Shown here: piece by piece, positions 1 to 11,018 of the stretch
Position numbering within the stretch: the stretch's first letter is position 1
How the letters are laid out: every line of letters starts with the position of its first letter
From: Monosiga brevicollis MX1
Lineage: Eukaryota; Opisthokonta; Choanoflagellata; Craspedida; Salpingoecidae
NCBI RefSeq assembly: GCF_000002865.3
Contig: NW_001865054.1
Location: 10,395 to 48,498, forward strand
Reading direction: 5' to 3'
Length of the DNA stretch: 38,104 nucleotides
Made by a program: the position numbers and the translations under genes
Notes under the pieces: model-generated
The model's database searches: none
The model's input: the letters and a program-made list of their open reading frames with translations, nothing else
What the model was told of the DNA's origin: nothing

Positions 1-1808
1 TTGAGCCTCAAGCGAAGTAAAGCAGGCACCTACGTTCTTGGCCACAATGGACATCACTTGGTCATCAACCACAAAGTCCCAGAGTCCATCCGAGGCAACC
101 ACTAGCCAAGTGGCTTCGCTGTGCTCCAAGCGATGGGGCTGCCAGTCATCAATACCAGCCCCATTGGGAGTGCAGATGACCACTGGTTTGCCGTCCGCCT
201 TGACATCGATATCACCAAATCTAGACAGAGACAATGCAACGCCACAAAATGATTCGTGGCAAACACGCGCAACAGAGCCGCCGAGGAGAGGGGGGTCTCG
301 CGGCCAGTGGAACGAGCTTGAAAGCACAGATCATTGGGAACAGTTGAGGTCATGAGCACTCACCCGCGGGAAGGGAAGAGGACACCGTACACACTGCCGT
401 CGGGTGCAATTTTGCCACCAGCCGCCAATATCCGTTTGCGCTCCGACTTGAGATTCGTGCCATGTCGTTCATTGAGCTCGACTGGGTTGACACCATGTGT
501 CTCATTGATCTGGAAAAGTAAGGCCTTGGAATCACCGGCATTGCCACAGTACACCTGGGAGACACCAGACCAGCGAGGTGGGCAGACATTGGAACGAATC
601 GTGAGTCGGGAGAACTTGTACTCGTTACAAAGCCTCAGCTGAGCGCACGCATTCTTGGCGTGACGCACCTGACTGCCTTTGACCACCACCGCAGTGCTGC
701 AGGAGCCTGCCGTGTCGTTGGCGCTTTTGGCACGCTCGCACCACTTGTTCTCCGTCACCTTGAAGCTGAATATGCGATCGGGGCCAGAATGCATGAGGCT
801 CGAGGTTGGTGTTTGAACTATTCAGACTGCGAGAAGCCTCGACAAGATCAGGGCGATGCACCTGTGATGAAGCGCAGTGCCAACATTTTTGTGGTAGTTG
901 GCCTGATACATGAGCTGGCCCAGCTCTTTGTAGAGATTCTTGCAAGCAAACTATGGAGCAATGTATTCCAAAGCAGACACATGAAGGGATGGTCGTGACC
1001 TTTTTATTGAATGTCGGCTAGATATGCGAGGGACGAAAGCAACGCACATCTGAGCAAGTTTTGCCACCGTGGCCATCGAAAACCGTGAACACGGCAAGAC
1101 GTCGATCGGAGGTACCAACATACTGCGAAAACGCCATCAAATGTCAGTTTTATGCCGCAGGTCCATCCGCCTGCACGAGTTGAACTACATAAGAGAACAG
1201 GAATGCGGCACAAACCTTGGCCTCCTCTTGGGGAGCGTCCGTAAAGAGGTCGAGGATGACATTGCAGCGATCCTCGTTGTCGGGGTGATTGAAACCCAAG
1301 TCCGTGGCATGGCCCACAACCATCTCTGGGAAAATCTGAAGTATCGACACCAGTGAATGAGACAGTATGGCGGATCCCAAGCGGCCCAATCAAGGCGAGG
1401 ACCCAAACAGCCTTGTTCGGCAAATCCGGGCGGCGTGGGGCCTACATCGTTTGCATCTTCGCTCTCGCCGGCTTCAGCGTGGAAGTTTGATGCAGAGGTG
1501 TTGCGCTTGAAACTGAAGACTCGACGCATCACACCTTTCTTCTTGGTGGGCTTGCGGGACTAGGTGCGAGCACAGGGCCAAGAGTGAGGAAGTTTCTGAT
1601 TGGTTCAAGGGCGCATCAACAAGGCGGCTCGACTCAGACGCTTGCCCGAACTTGATAAACAGCAGTGAACCCGTGCCAAGAGCGAAGATCATACCAGGGA
1701 AGTTTGGGTGATAGTGTCATTGTCATCGATGTTATCTGAAGCTGCATTGGCCGCAGCCGCTGCCTCGGCAGCCCGCAGGCCCTTTTTGGTGCTGCGCCGG
1801 CGAAACAT
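1..1808 (-). CDS. PP2C/PPM-family Ser/Thr protein phosphatase (3' partial)
   Basis: Metal-dependent PP2C phosphatase that removes phosphate from Ser/Thr residues, probably in the cytosol or nucleus. Exons read on the minus strand: 1808-1695, 1559-1446, 1335-1189, 1122-1048, 950-862, 765-669, 554-364, then 220 to about 34; all join in phase to about 338 codons. A GTAGGT donor follows at position 33, so the last exons lie outside the window. PP2C signatures are in order: NEDR (Asp about residue 98), VFDGHGG (Asp about 141), STAVVV, NAGDSKALL, a FGD block, and ASDGLWD (Asp about 320), giving the metal-binding Asp set. The start was chosen at ATG 1808, which opens MFRRRSTKKGL. The first 75 residues are basic, Ala/Asp-rich and contain RRVFS, a possible basophilic-kinase site. 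There is no signal peptide. The exact PPM subfamily is not recognised. Family assignment is firm; the second intron (1445-1336) is the least certain. Confidence 0.9.
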
Positions 1809-2766
1809 GATGGGCCGTGCTGGGCGGCGACAAGAAGCGTCCGACGGGCAAGCAATTTGCAAAGACAAACACGGATGAACTTGGGCTGCTTGCTCTGGGT
1901 GGGTACAATGCGAAGAAATCCAAGGTCATGAGGATAGCACAAGAAGAAAGGACCAGCCGGCTTTGATAATGAGCGAGCACGAGCGCGTGCAATAAAGGAG
2001 AAGCGTGCGCGCAGGCGTCGCTGGCAGGCGGCTGTCCTACCTGTCAGCGGCGGCCACAGATGAGCAGCACGCGCCTTGAACCAAGCTGAGGTACACTCAC
2101 CCCACAAGCCTGCAGCGAGCAAAACTGTTTTCTCCACTGCTCAACCCGCCAAGCGCGCCGACAGGGATCGATGACCACAAGACGACGATCGGTGTCCAAG
2201 CGCGCGCGAGCCAGAGCCAGCGCGAGACTGCCACACCAACAGAAAAAAAATTTGAAAGGAACAACTGCAACTTCTATCCTGATAGCGACGAAAACTTCAG
2301 GTCGGTGCAAAGGGCAAGTTAAGCATATTTATTACCACATCGACGATAACCGTACCAACTGCGACATCACACCATGTCCTGAGCGCGCTGCTTAGTGATT
2401 CTATGAAGGCGTTGGAGTAAGGGGCGTTTCTGCTTGGCTGCACTTTCTTATTTATCAGCTACATTAAGTTACTTAGTTCACCTTATGTAATAGTATTTTA
2501 CTCAAAATTTTACTTCAAACTCGCTTTGGACAAGGGCAGGAACACTTGGTAACCAAGTCGACCCGGCAGCCCGCGAGAGCAGTGAGTCAATTTTCCTTGC
2601 ATTGTGGTAAACTGTAGTTTGCCACATTTAGATAGAACTTTGAAAGGAAACGGCGCTGGCGCGAAGTTGCCTCGACCCTCGTCCACGTCCCTCCTCGCCT
2701 GACTTTGCCTCCTTTTTATCCCGTCTTTGTTGACACCCTCGCTCGAGCAGAGCGGCTGGGGAGGAG
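1809..2766. other. intergenic region between divergent genes
   Basis: This stretch separates the PP2C start (minus) from the 154-aa ORF (plus), so it should hold both promoters. Several open frames cross it but none has coherent splice sites or recognisable composition. An AT-rich part lies at about 2440-2520. No clear TATA box or other motif was identified. Confidence 0.5.
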
Positions 2767-3231
2767 ATGGATCACGATAGAGGGGGTGGTTCACCACCGC
2801 CAGCCAAGCGTGGTCGGCCAACTCAATCAAAGAAAATATCGGTGCAGATTCTCACCAAAGCCTTTGGCTCCACCAACGTGAAGAGACACCTCAACGCCAT
2901 TTATGCCCAGGCCACAGCTCAAGCCTTTCCGGGCGGGACAAGCTCACCCGACGTTCAAGCCTTGGCCAAACGCATGATGCTCGCCATGATGGCCAGCGAG
3001 ATTGATCAACCTGATTGCCTCGAGCGTACCCTGGATAAAATGGCGCGTCTCTCGAGCATAGATCGGACAGAGTTGCGCACATGGATCCTACCGCTTTGGC
3101 ATGAGATTGCCGGTGATCCCGAACCTGAACCTGAGCCCAACCCGTCAGCCCCGCTAGCCACAGAGGCTGAGACTTATCATGATGTGGCACCTGCGCATCA
3201 GGGTGCAAGCCCTGCCCCTGAACATTCCTAA
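2767..3231 (+). CDS. uncharacterised intronless 154-aa protein
   Basis: A single uninterrupted frame from ATG (preceded by GGGGAGGAG) to TAA. I do not recognise the family. The N-terminus has a short basic, AT-hook-like patch (AKRGRPTQ, residues about 13-20). Residues about 20-118 look helical, with Met/Ala/Leu-rich runs such as LAKRMMLAMMASEI. The C-terminal 40 residues are disordered and contain a PEPEPEPNP run. There is no signal peptide or membrane segment. It is the only gene here without introns, which could mean a recent origin, a retrocopy, or a spurious ORF. The antisense frames are less protein-like. An AATAAA at about 3561 on this strand could be its polyadenylation signal, although it is about 330 bp downstream. 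A DNA- or chromatin-binding role is only a guess from the basic patch. Confidence 0.55.
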   Translation: MDHDRGGGSPPPAKRGRPTQSKKISVQILTKAFGSTNVKRHLNAIYAQATAQAFPGGTSSPDVQALAKRMMLAMMASEIDQPDCLERTLDKMARLSSIDRTELRTWILPLWHEIAGDPEPEPEPNPSAPLATEAETYHDVAPAHQGASPAPEHS

Positions 3232-3759
3232 AGCCTTCACCCGACTTATAATGCACGGGCCAACACACTGTCAAGCCGAGCTGCCCTGCCTCCTTTGTCT
3301 AGCGAGCGCTGAGCGCCCGTTGTACCAGCAATCACTTGTTCATGCCACTCATTCTGTATTTTTTTTTTTTAAGTCGAAGCTCTAAGCAGCTTGCGGAAAT
3401 TTACATGACATTGTTAAGAATTGACATGTTAAGCGACTGGTCATGACCACCTGCACCCGCAGCTGAATGGGTGGAGTCTTGCTCTCGAAGAAGAACCCAA
3501 AGCAGCCTTTTTGGCTCCATTAAAAAGGTAAATTGGAGAAGGAGAAAAACTCTGTAGCAAAATAAACTACAAGGGCATCAAGGCAAAAGCAGGACGCCCG
3601 CCTTGACCTTACAGAAGAGGCAGCATCGACAAACAAACGGCATAAAGAACAGAACGCATGGGGATTAACAGCAGAGACGGCCATGGCTGGCCAGCACCCG
3701 GTGCTGAATGAAAATGGAGCAAGGACAACAGACAAAAACCGCGAGCCAGCAACGCCAGC
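3232..3759. other. convergent intergenic region, no gene seen
   Basis: The ends of the 154-aa ORF (plus) and of Mo25 (minus) face each other here, so it should contain both 3' untranslated regions. It has a T10 run at about 3360 and AATAAA on the plus strand at about 3561. No coding frame with convincing composition was found. Confidence 0.5.
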
Positions 3760-5403
3760 CTACAGCTCGCGAATCTGCTTCATCAGGTATTCCTTCTCAT
3801 CCACAAACTGCTCGTCCTCGGCACGATCGTTATGGAAATCAGCCAAGAATTCCAGCAAGGCCTCGCGATTCCGTTGCAGGATGCTCAAGATTTCCGGCTC
3901 CTTGTTCGGGTTGGCCACAAACACCTTGAACACGTGGAAGGCCTCAAACTGAATGTTGCGGCTCTTGTCGCCCAGCAGTGTCATCATCAGCTTCAGATTG
4001 TTCTTGTTGCTAATGTACTTGGTCATGGTCGTAAAGTTGGCGCGGTCCAGGAGCAGCTCACCCAAGAGCTTCAGGCTCTGGCGCTTGGTCACGTAGTTTT
4101 CCGACTTGAGCAGTGTATCATAATGCTCCATGAACTTGTCATAGTTGCTCTCCAAGAAGGTCGCCGCCAAAACCTTGTGCTTGGTCATCAAATCCTATCC
4201 CCACCAAAGGTGACCACAGAGAGAATAGTGAATGGCTGGAACAGGGCAAATCCTGTGCCTGAGGCGAGATGCGAGCTGCACCTCGGGTCAAGAATTGCAA
4301 GGATTGCGAGTCCTTGTCCGTGTGAATACTGCCGTACCTTGAACGAGGAGAAGGCGTCTGACGCCAGATCGAACTGGCTCAGCTGCACATGCTCGAAAAA
4401 CTTGTAAAAGAGCTCATCGGAATGCATGATGATCTTGGCCAGGGGCTCAAACTTGATGCACTCGCGCAGCATCATACCCGTGCTGAGGGCAATGGCAGGG
4501 TCTTCATAGCCCTGGCAGAGCTTCGTCAGAATCTCAGGCTTGACAGTGCAGATATAGTCCACCGTCGGGGTGCGGTCCCCAATCTCACGCTTCAGCAAGC
4601 GGTTGAAGATCTGGACCACGTCCTTCTTGCCCTATCATATTCATGCCCACAGGTAGCAAACAAGACCAATGTCAAACTCAAAAATGGAAGCCAACACGTC
4701 CATAGCAAGACCGCCCAAGGCGTGAAGGAGCCCAATGGTGATGAAGAGGAAGACTTGGGACCTACCTCAAAATCCATCTGATTGAGGTTGAGAATAAACT
4801 CAAAGAGAGCATGATTGGCTTCAACTGCTGCGGCCAGCTGGGCGCAGGCCTCGGTTGATGCAGCTCCTCCATCTAGCATGGTCACCAGCCCGAAAAACAT
4901 CATGACCAAATAGAGCACCGCCAGTGCCAATGGCAATCGACATGAATGGATGAGTTATGGAGAAATTTACGCCTACACCAGCGAGAAAACCCCCTTGCAT
5001 ACTCGCGTGGTAACGCACCAGCACCAAACAAAATCAGCTTCATCTGCTGCAGTTGCTTATCAAATTCTTCCTGGCGCTGTTGCAAGGCGAAAAAGAGGAA
5101 AAAGAGAAGATGAGATTGAGTGAGGTGGCGAGGAAATGGGGCATGACCGTCTGAGCTGCACCTAGCCTAGTCCAAGCCAGGGTGGACGCATGATCAAGAG
5201 CAAGCGAACCTTCTTGTTGCCTTCTTGCTTGTCGACGAGCTCAATCGCCTTTTTGACGAGGTCTGCGGCCTTGGGCTACGGCAAGATTCAATACAATAAT
5301 ACGCGATAATGGCCGAGGATAGGGCAAGCCACGAACCCAAGACGCGCTCCTGTCAAACTCTGCTCAACTAAGCATCCCAAAAAAAAAAAGCTCAACATAC
5401 CAT
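3760..5403 (-). CDS. CAB39: Mo25 / calcium-binding protein 39, LKB1-STRAD scaffold
   Basis: Armadillo/HEAT-like helical scaffold that, in animals, binds STRAD and stabilises active LKB1, and activates related STE20 kinases. Exons: 5403-5401 (the ATG only), 5275-5210, 5076-5019, 4872-4766, 4631-4338, 4194-3760; in phase, 320 aa, close to the family length of about 340. Highly conserved blocks are present: [78 protein letters not shown] and a [13 protein letters not shown] end. The start lies in a strong Kozak context, GCCACCATGG, and the G after ATG is already the intron donor (GTATGT). The next exon continues [10 protein letters not shown], matching the family N-terminus. No broken motif is seen. 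A long GA-rich tract (sense of this gene) lies about 500-700 bp upstream. Confidence 0.96.
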
Positions 5404-6278
<875 letters not shown>

Positions 6279-7621
6279 TCAGACAGAAATTTGCTTGTAG
6301 CATCCAAGCGAACATATGGGCGCTTGAGTTTCACGATGCCGATAGCGGGAAGATTGACCACACACGGAGCAGGCTGGTGCACTCGTTCGACGCTCTCTAC
6401 CCGTAGCACAGCAGCAGCAATGGGTATGGGGGTGCCCATATCCACAGCGGTATTGATGAACAGACTTGTTGCATGACATCACTCTGGGGAATCAGAAACA
6501 ACAAAGTCGGAAAAAAATAGAAATTACAAACAATACGAACCGTGGCGGCGGGAGTGCAGGAAAGGTCGCCTCGTCTTGATAGCTGATGGTCGTCCCCTCG
6601 GCTCGGCTCACCATGCGCGTATGCGGGCCAATCACTTGCCGTGCCTACGTGGCGATGCAAGACCAAACGGCGGCAGGGTGACTGCCCATACTGATACGTG
6701 TATGATTCCAAGGCGATTGGCAACGGCGCGTTTCGCACCTCTGTTTCTTGCTCGTCCATTACGGCGCGCGAGTGTTTCTGCTGCTTAAGTAGCTTCTCTA
6801 CGACGGCTCGCTTCTCTTCTTCGGCTCGTTGCGCCACCAGCTGCGTGCGACGACGGTTGGCAGCTTCCCGCAACAGCTGACGTCGCTCCTCTTCCTCACT
6901 TGACAGTGACTTGCTTTTCTCTACGCAAAAGTGGCCTCGTGAGGGTCAATCCAAGCCATATTCTGACTCATCTCTCTGGTCCTCTCCGAACATCGGTCAG
7001 CCATGAGCAAAAGTCGAAGCGTCCATTCACGCACTGTTCGGGATCTCAACCAGCTCCTCTGTGAACGGATCCTCCTCCTTCAACAGCGCCCGCTGCAAAC
7101 ACACGCACGGTGAGCGGGCTTTTAACGTGAGGCACGCTGGGTACCATCATAATAGCACCATCCAGGCTATCGTGCGCACCCGGCCCCCTCACCTGCCGCG
7201 ACGTTAGATTGGCATCTGTGGCACGAGGTAGCTCGCCGTTCTCGTCAAGCTCACCGGCCTCGAGCGCAGCCGACCATGCGTCCAGTGGATCCTCGCCGCC
7301 GTCTTCCTCTCCATCGTCCTCGTCCTCGCCCTCATCCTCATCTTCATCCTCGTCTTCATCCTCATCCCCTTCGTCGTCCACCTCATTTTCCTCAACCTCG
7401 TCGTTTCCCTCCTCCTGGCTCAGATCATCACTCTCCTCAACCTCCACGTTGCCTGATCAAGCAGCCAGCCAAGGTCAGCTCGGTTTCCGTGGCTTACACG
7501 TACGCTAGCGGCGCCGCTTACCCATTTCCACGTTTTCCTCAACCTCCTCGTCCTCTTGACTTGAAGCTGGAACGGCTTGTGTGGCTGCCGCACCACTCCG
7601 CCTTGAACGTCGCGGCGGCAT
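6279..7621 (-). CDS. INO80B: INO80 complex subunit B / IES2-like (PAPA-1 region plus HIT zinc finger)
   Basis: Nuclear subunit of the INO80 ATP-dependent chromatin remodeller. Exons: 7621-7522, 7452-7193, 7092-7035, 6920-6692, 6483-6279; in phase, about 283 aa. Order: basic N-terminus (MPPRRSRRSG), a long Asp/Glu-rich region (residues about 35-95), then the PAPA-1/IES2 block LTSRQRALL...EEEERRQLLREAANRRR with a charged helix, and a C-terminal HIT-type finger: CSVCGQ...RYRH...PICSLGCYKQ, ending six residues later. The CSLxCY ending matches animal INO80B closely; a His stands where a Cys is often found. The segment between the charged helix and the finger is odd (Cys/His-rich in the finger frame), while an overlapping frame looks more like the family motif, so this junction may hold an annotation or sequence error. 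The family call is strong; the last exon boundary is less certain. Confidence 0.85.
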
Positions 7622-8231
7622 GAATCTTGTGACACAAGGCGAGCACACGCGCTCAAGTAATCGCCAACAGATTGATAAGGACGTGGAGCATAAAGAAACA
7701 AAAAAGGGAAAGAAGTCAGTTCTGGTTTTTTGTCTTCTTTTTGGGGTTTTTTGTTGTTGATTTCGTCATAATTTACTCGGTATATTTGGTAATTTTCTGA
7801 GGCGATAGAGCTTGTCCAGCCGTCCGTCGAAGTGCTACTGGGCCTGCACAGGGATGATAACAAACTAATCGGGTTGTTTGGAAAGCTGACCCAAAGTTTC
7901 AACCTTAAACGAGAGGGTTGGACATGAAAGAGAGAGTATAGTCTTGTTTTACGTTGCGAGCATCAATTGTGTGTCCAAAGCAGAAAGTTCTATTGTTCAT
8001 AGACACGGTTGAAGTGCACTCGGCATCTTCACGAGCGACGATGACAGTATCCCTGCCCCCTGCCCAGGACAACTACGTATCCCCTGCGCGCCGAAGACCC
8101 AGTCTTGTGGATGCCAGAGACGAGCTCAAGCAAAGGCCTCCAAACACGCTGCCACACACTGCTGATCTTAGCGTGGTCCCTGTAGCATTTTCCCACTACC
8201 AGTGTGCTGCTGCACGTCCCAGTTGCGCAGC
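7622..8231. other. intergenic region, no gene seen
   Basis: Lies between the INO80B-like start and the dehydrogenase stop, both on the minus strand. T-rich runs occur at about 7715-7765. No supported coding frame or RNA gene was found. Confidence 0.5.
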
Positions 8232-10189
8232 TTAAAACTTGATCACGCCTCGATAGTGCATGTCACCATTGCGGACCTTGTCAAAGGCGTCGTTGATCTG
8301 TCCAGTGAAGCAAAAGGCATCCATGTTGGCGCGCGCATGGAGAAGCAGCAAGATGCTCGTGAGACAAAGGTTGGGCCCGCACTGGCAGCGCTTACGCGGA
8401 GAGGTTGCTAGTTTGCGCGACACACTCACTTTGTCAGTCTCAAATACTTCCACCTTGGCGCCAATGCCATGCAAAGCGGCGAATGACAACATCTCCTCGG
8501 TCGCCTTGCGTCCACCTGCACAAGAACCCACGATCTGATGGTGTACGTAGTTCAAAAAAAAAAAAAGGTCGAGGTTAGACTGTGCGTGACGCAAGGCGCG
8601 TCCTGATCTGAACAAGATTAGATCCCGTGTCAAAAACTCACGTTGAGTTGTTTGAACAACAACTCGCCAAAAATGGCAATCTTCGCTTCCTCCTGCACAG
8701 CACCGACAAAGCAGAGAGTGCCCCTACGATATCACGGCACAATGCGGTAAAAAATGAGGTCAGCTATAGCGCCCTGCACAGTAGACAGCTGATCAGGTAT
8801 CCTACTTGTGACGAAGCAGCTTCAAAAAGCCATTCCAGTCCAGAGGAACGTTGACTGTCACAATCAAAAGGCCCAATTGGTTCTCGAAGCGCTTCATCTC
8901 TTCCTTGTTTTCCGTGTTGACAAAATCGTGTGCACCCATGGCCAGCACCTCGTCGCGTTTCTCTGCAACAAACCACCACCCACACGAGGACCGACATCAC
9001 ATTAGAAACAGGGGTTCTCAAGTTTTTGAGCGCTCTTTCAGCTTGCAGACACTTCTGGTTGTATATGTGCGGCACGTACTCTCGGAGTGTGACAAGGCCA
9101 CAACGCGCGAGCCGCGCGCCCGGGCAAACTTGACAGCCATATGTCCGAGACCACCAACGCCCAGGACGCCAACGGCATCAGAGGGGGCCGAGAACTTGAT
9201 CAAGGGGCTGTACACTGTAACACCGCCACACATCTATGACAAAGAATCGACCATACAGAAAAGATGGCGGGCGCGTGAGATCCACTGACACAAGAAGCGG
9301 TAAAATACAACCACCGAACCGCGATCAAAGTAGCATGCACAACGCTGGGCGTTCAACTCACCAGGGGGCCGACGGTCTCAGAATCAAGGCCATCGGGGAT
9401 GGGAAAGACACCCGTCTTGTGCCCACGCCATTTGCTGGCCATGCCACCATTCTCCTGGCCAGCACATGTAGTTCGGCCGTTTTGGCACAGCTGTTCGTCA
9501 CCGTCCTTGCAAAAAGTGCAGTCTCCTGCGAGTGCGCCGCAAGTTGGTGAGTCATTGCCTTGCCGTATGTTCAGTGAGATGATCTGATCGCAACCGAATA
9601 GGTAAACCTACCACATGCCTGCTTCCACCAGCCGACGCCAACTCGCATGCCCGGCTTGAACTCGCTCTCGCGAATCGCCGAGCCTACCTGCGTCACTTTG
9701 CCAACGACCTCGTGTCCGGGGACCTGCAACACACGGACAACGGTGAGCGTTGGCGGGCCTCAGGTTGCTTCAGTTCGCCTTTTGTCAGGCATCAACCTGA
9801 CAGGGCTGGCCGGCTGGTCTTACCTTTGGGTACGCACACATTGAACCCCAGTCGCCGTCCACCAGGCTAATGTCAGAATGACAGACACCTAAAACGTCAC
9901 GCGAAACAGCGTCGCGGTCAGGTCGGTCCAGGGACAGTGTCCTCTTGGGCGGTGATGGGCGGCAGCATGCACAGCACGTACCGCAGTGGGTGACCTCGAC
10001 TTCAACATACTCGGGCTCAAGCGAGTCAAGTTCAAACTGCGAGCACATCACATGCAGCGTAAGGACAAGATGATTGGAAGCTCGTGCCTTTGAGGCTTGG
10101 TCAAATTTTCGTTGTACTGGTCACACCTCGAATTTCTCCAGGCGGCCCTTGGCCTCCTTGGCGGCGTATCCAACAGTTTTTTCTGCCAT
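8232..10189 (-). CDS. NADP-dependent cinnamyl-alcohol-type zinc dehydrogenase (MDR family)
   Basis: Cytosolic medium-chain dehydrogenase that interconverts alcohols and aldehydes with NADP(H). Ten exons: 10189-10127, 10036-9982, 9888-9824, 9723-9612, 9525-9362, 9233-9080, 8962-8806, 8723-8642, 8534-8430, 8297-8232; in phase, 340 aa, typical length. Catalytic-zinc ligands: Cys39 (HCGVCHSD), His65 (PGHEVVG) and Cys155 (MCGGVT). The structural zinc site is complete: Cys98, Cys101, Cys104, Cys112. The Rossmann motif GVGGLG is at about 178-183. The following SHSEKKRDEVLAMGA matches the CAD/YahK pattern in which Ser and Lys bind the NADP 2'-phosphate. The C-terminal GSCAGGRKATEEML and YRGVIKF are also family-typical. 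Start ATG 10189 is in CCCACCATGG context. The substrate cannot be told from sequence. No defects are seen. Confidence 0.95.
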
Positions 10190-10593
10190 GGTGGGTCGGT
10201 CAGTGCACGGGAATGCAAGACAAGGTGTAGTGAAATGTTCAAAGATGTGTGTCGACGTATCAACGAGTAAAATGCTACTGCCGCGCGCGTTGTGCCAGCT
10301 TCTCACCCGCCTCTTTCCTGCTGAGTTGAAGGCTCCGAGGTGCTGGCACATGCCAAGCGAGACGCCCGATCACTTATCGTGTCTCGTTTCTCCTCACGTT
10401 GCACCTCTTCTGTAGCCCATCACGGCTTGTCAAAGAATACATGACGGATTGTGCACGACTGCACAAGCGCTACATGTCTGAAGGGCTCCAAGTGCTTCAA
10501 AGCCTCCAACACAGGTCAAATCGTGAGCAACGAAGAAGTAAACACACAAAGTGTATGACATCTTTTTTGGACATACTTTTTTTTGGTTGCATT

Positions 10594-10635
<42 letters not shown>

Positions 10636-11018
10636 ACATTGATCGCCTGCTGGAGCCGCGACGTGTGTGTCATGCGTGCACGTACTTGCGCTGAACGATC
10701 GTGATACTCGGCGTCATTATGATGGAGAGGCTGGCAGCTGTTTCAGCTTACCAGTTTTTTTTTTTCTCGGCCTCGTGTGGGTTATCTTCACAAACTCACT
10801 CCTCTCTATCATTTCATCGTTTGATCATCAATTCTTCATTCACATGCCGTGGCAATACAATACATGGGCATGCTCCAGGTGGTGGTTGGTTATTTCACAT
10901 AAATCCGACCGCAAATAAGAAACAAGGTGATCCCAGCAGCCTGCCCATTCTTTACATACACACTGGACACTAAAATCCAAGGCTTTCTTCTTGACAAAGT
11001 TGCTGAGAACAAGCTGCT
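10190..11018. other. intergenic region between dehydrogenase and receptor A
   Basis: Contains the dehydrogenase promoter side and the receptor A 3' side (both genes minus). It holds a GT microsatellite and short T runs. No convincing gene. Confidence 0.5.
10594..10634. repeat. (GT)n microsatellite
   Basis: About 20 uninterrupted GT units in the non-coding stretch upstream of the dehydrogenase gene. Confidence 0.97.

Noticed and set aside
2171-2395. Arg-rich 74-aa plus-strand ORF
   Set aside because: It lies in the divergent intergenic region with no motif, splice support or composition resembling its neighbours.
7209-7508. Ser-rich plus-strand ORF
   Set aside because: It is the antisense of the acidic region of the INO80B-like gene.
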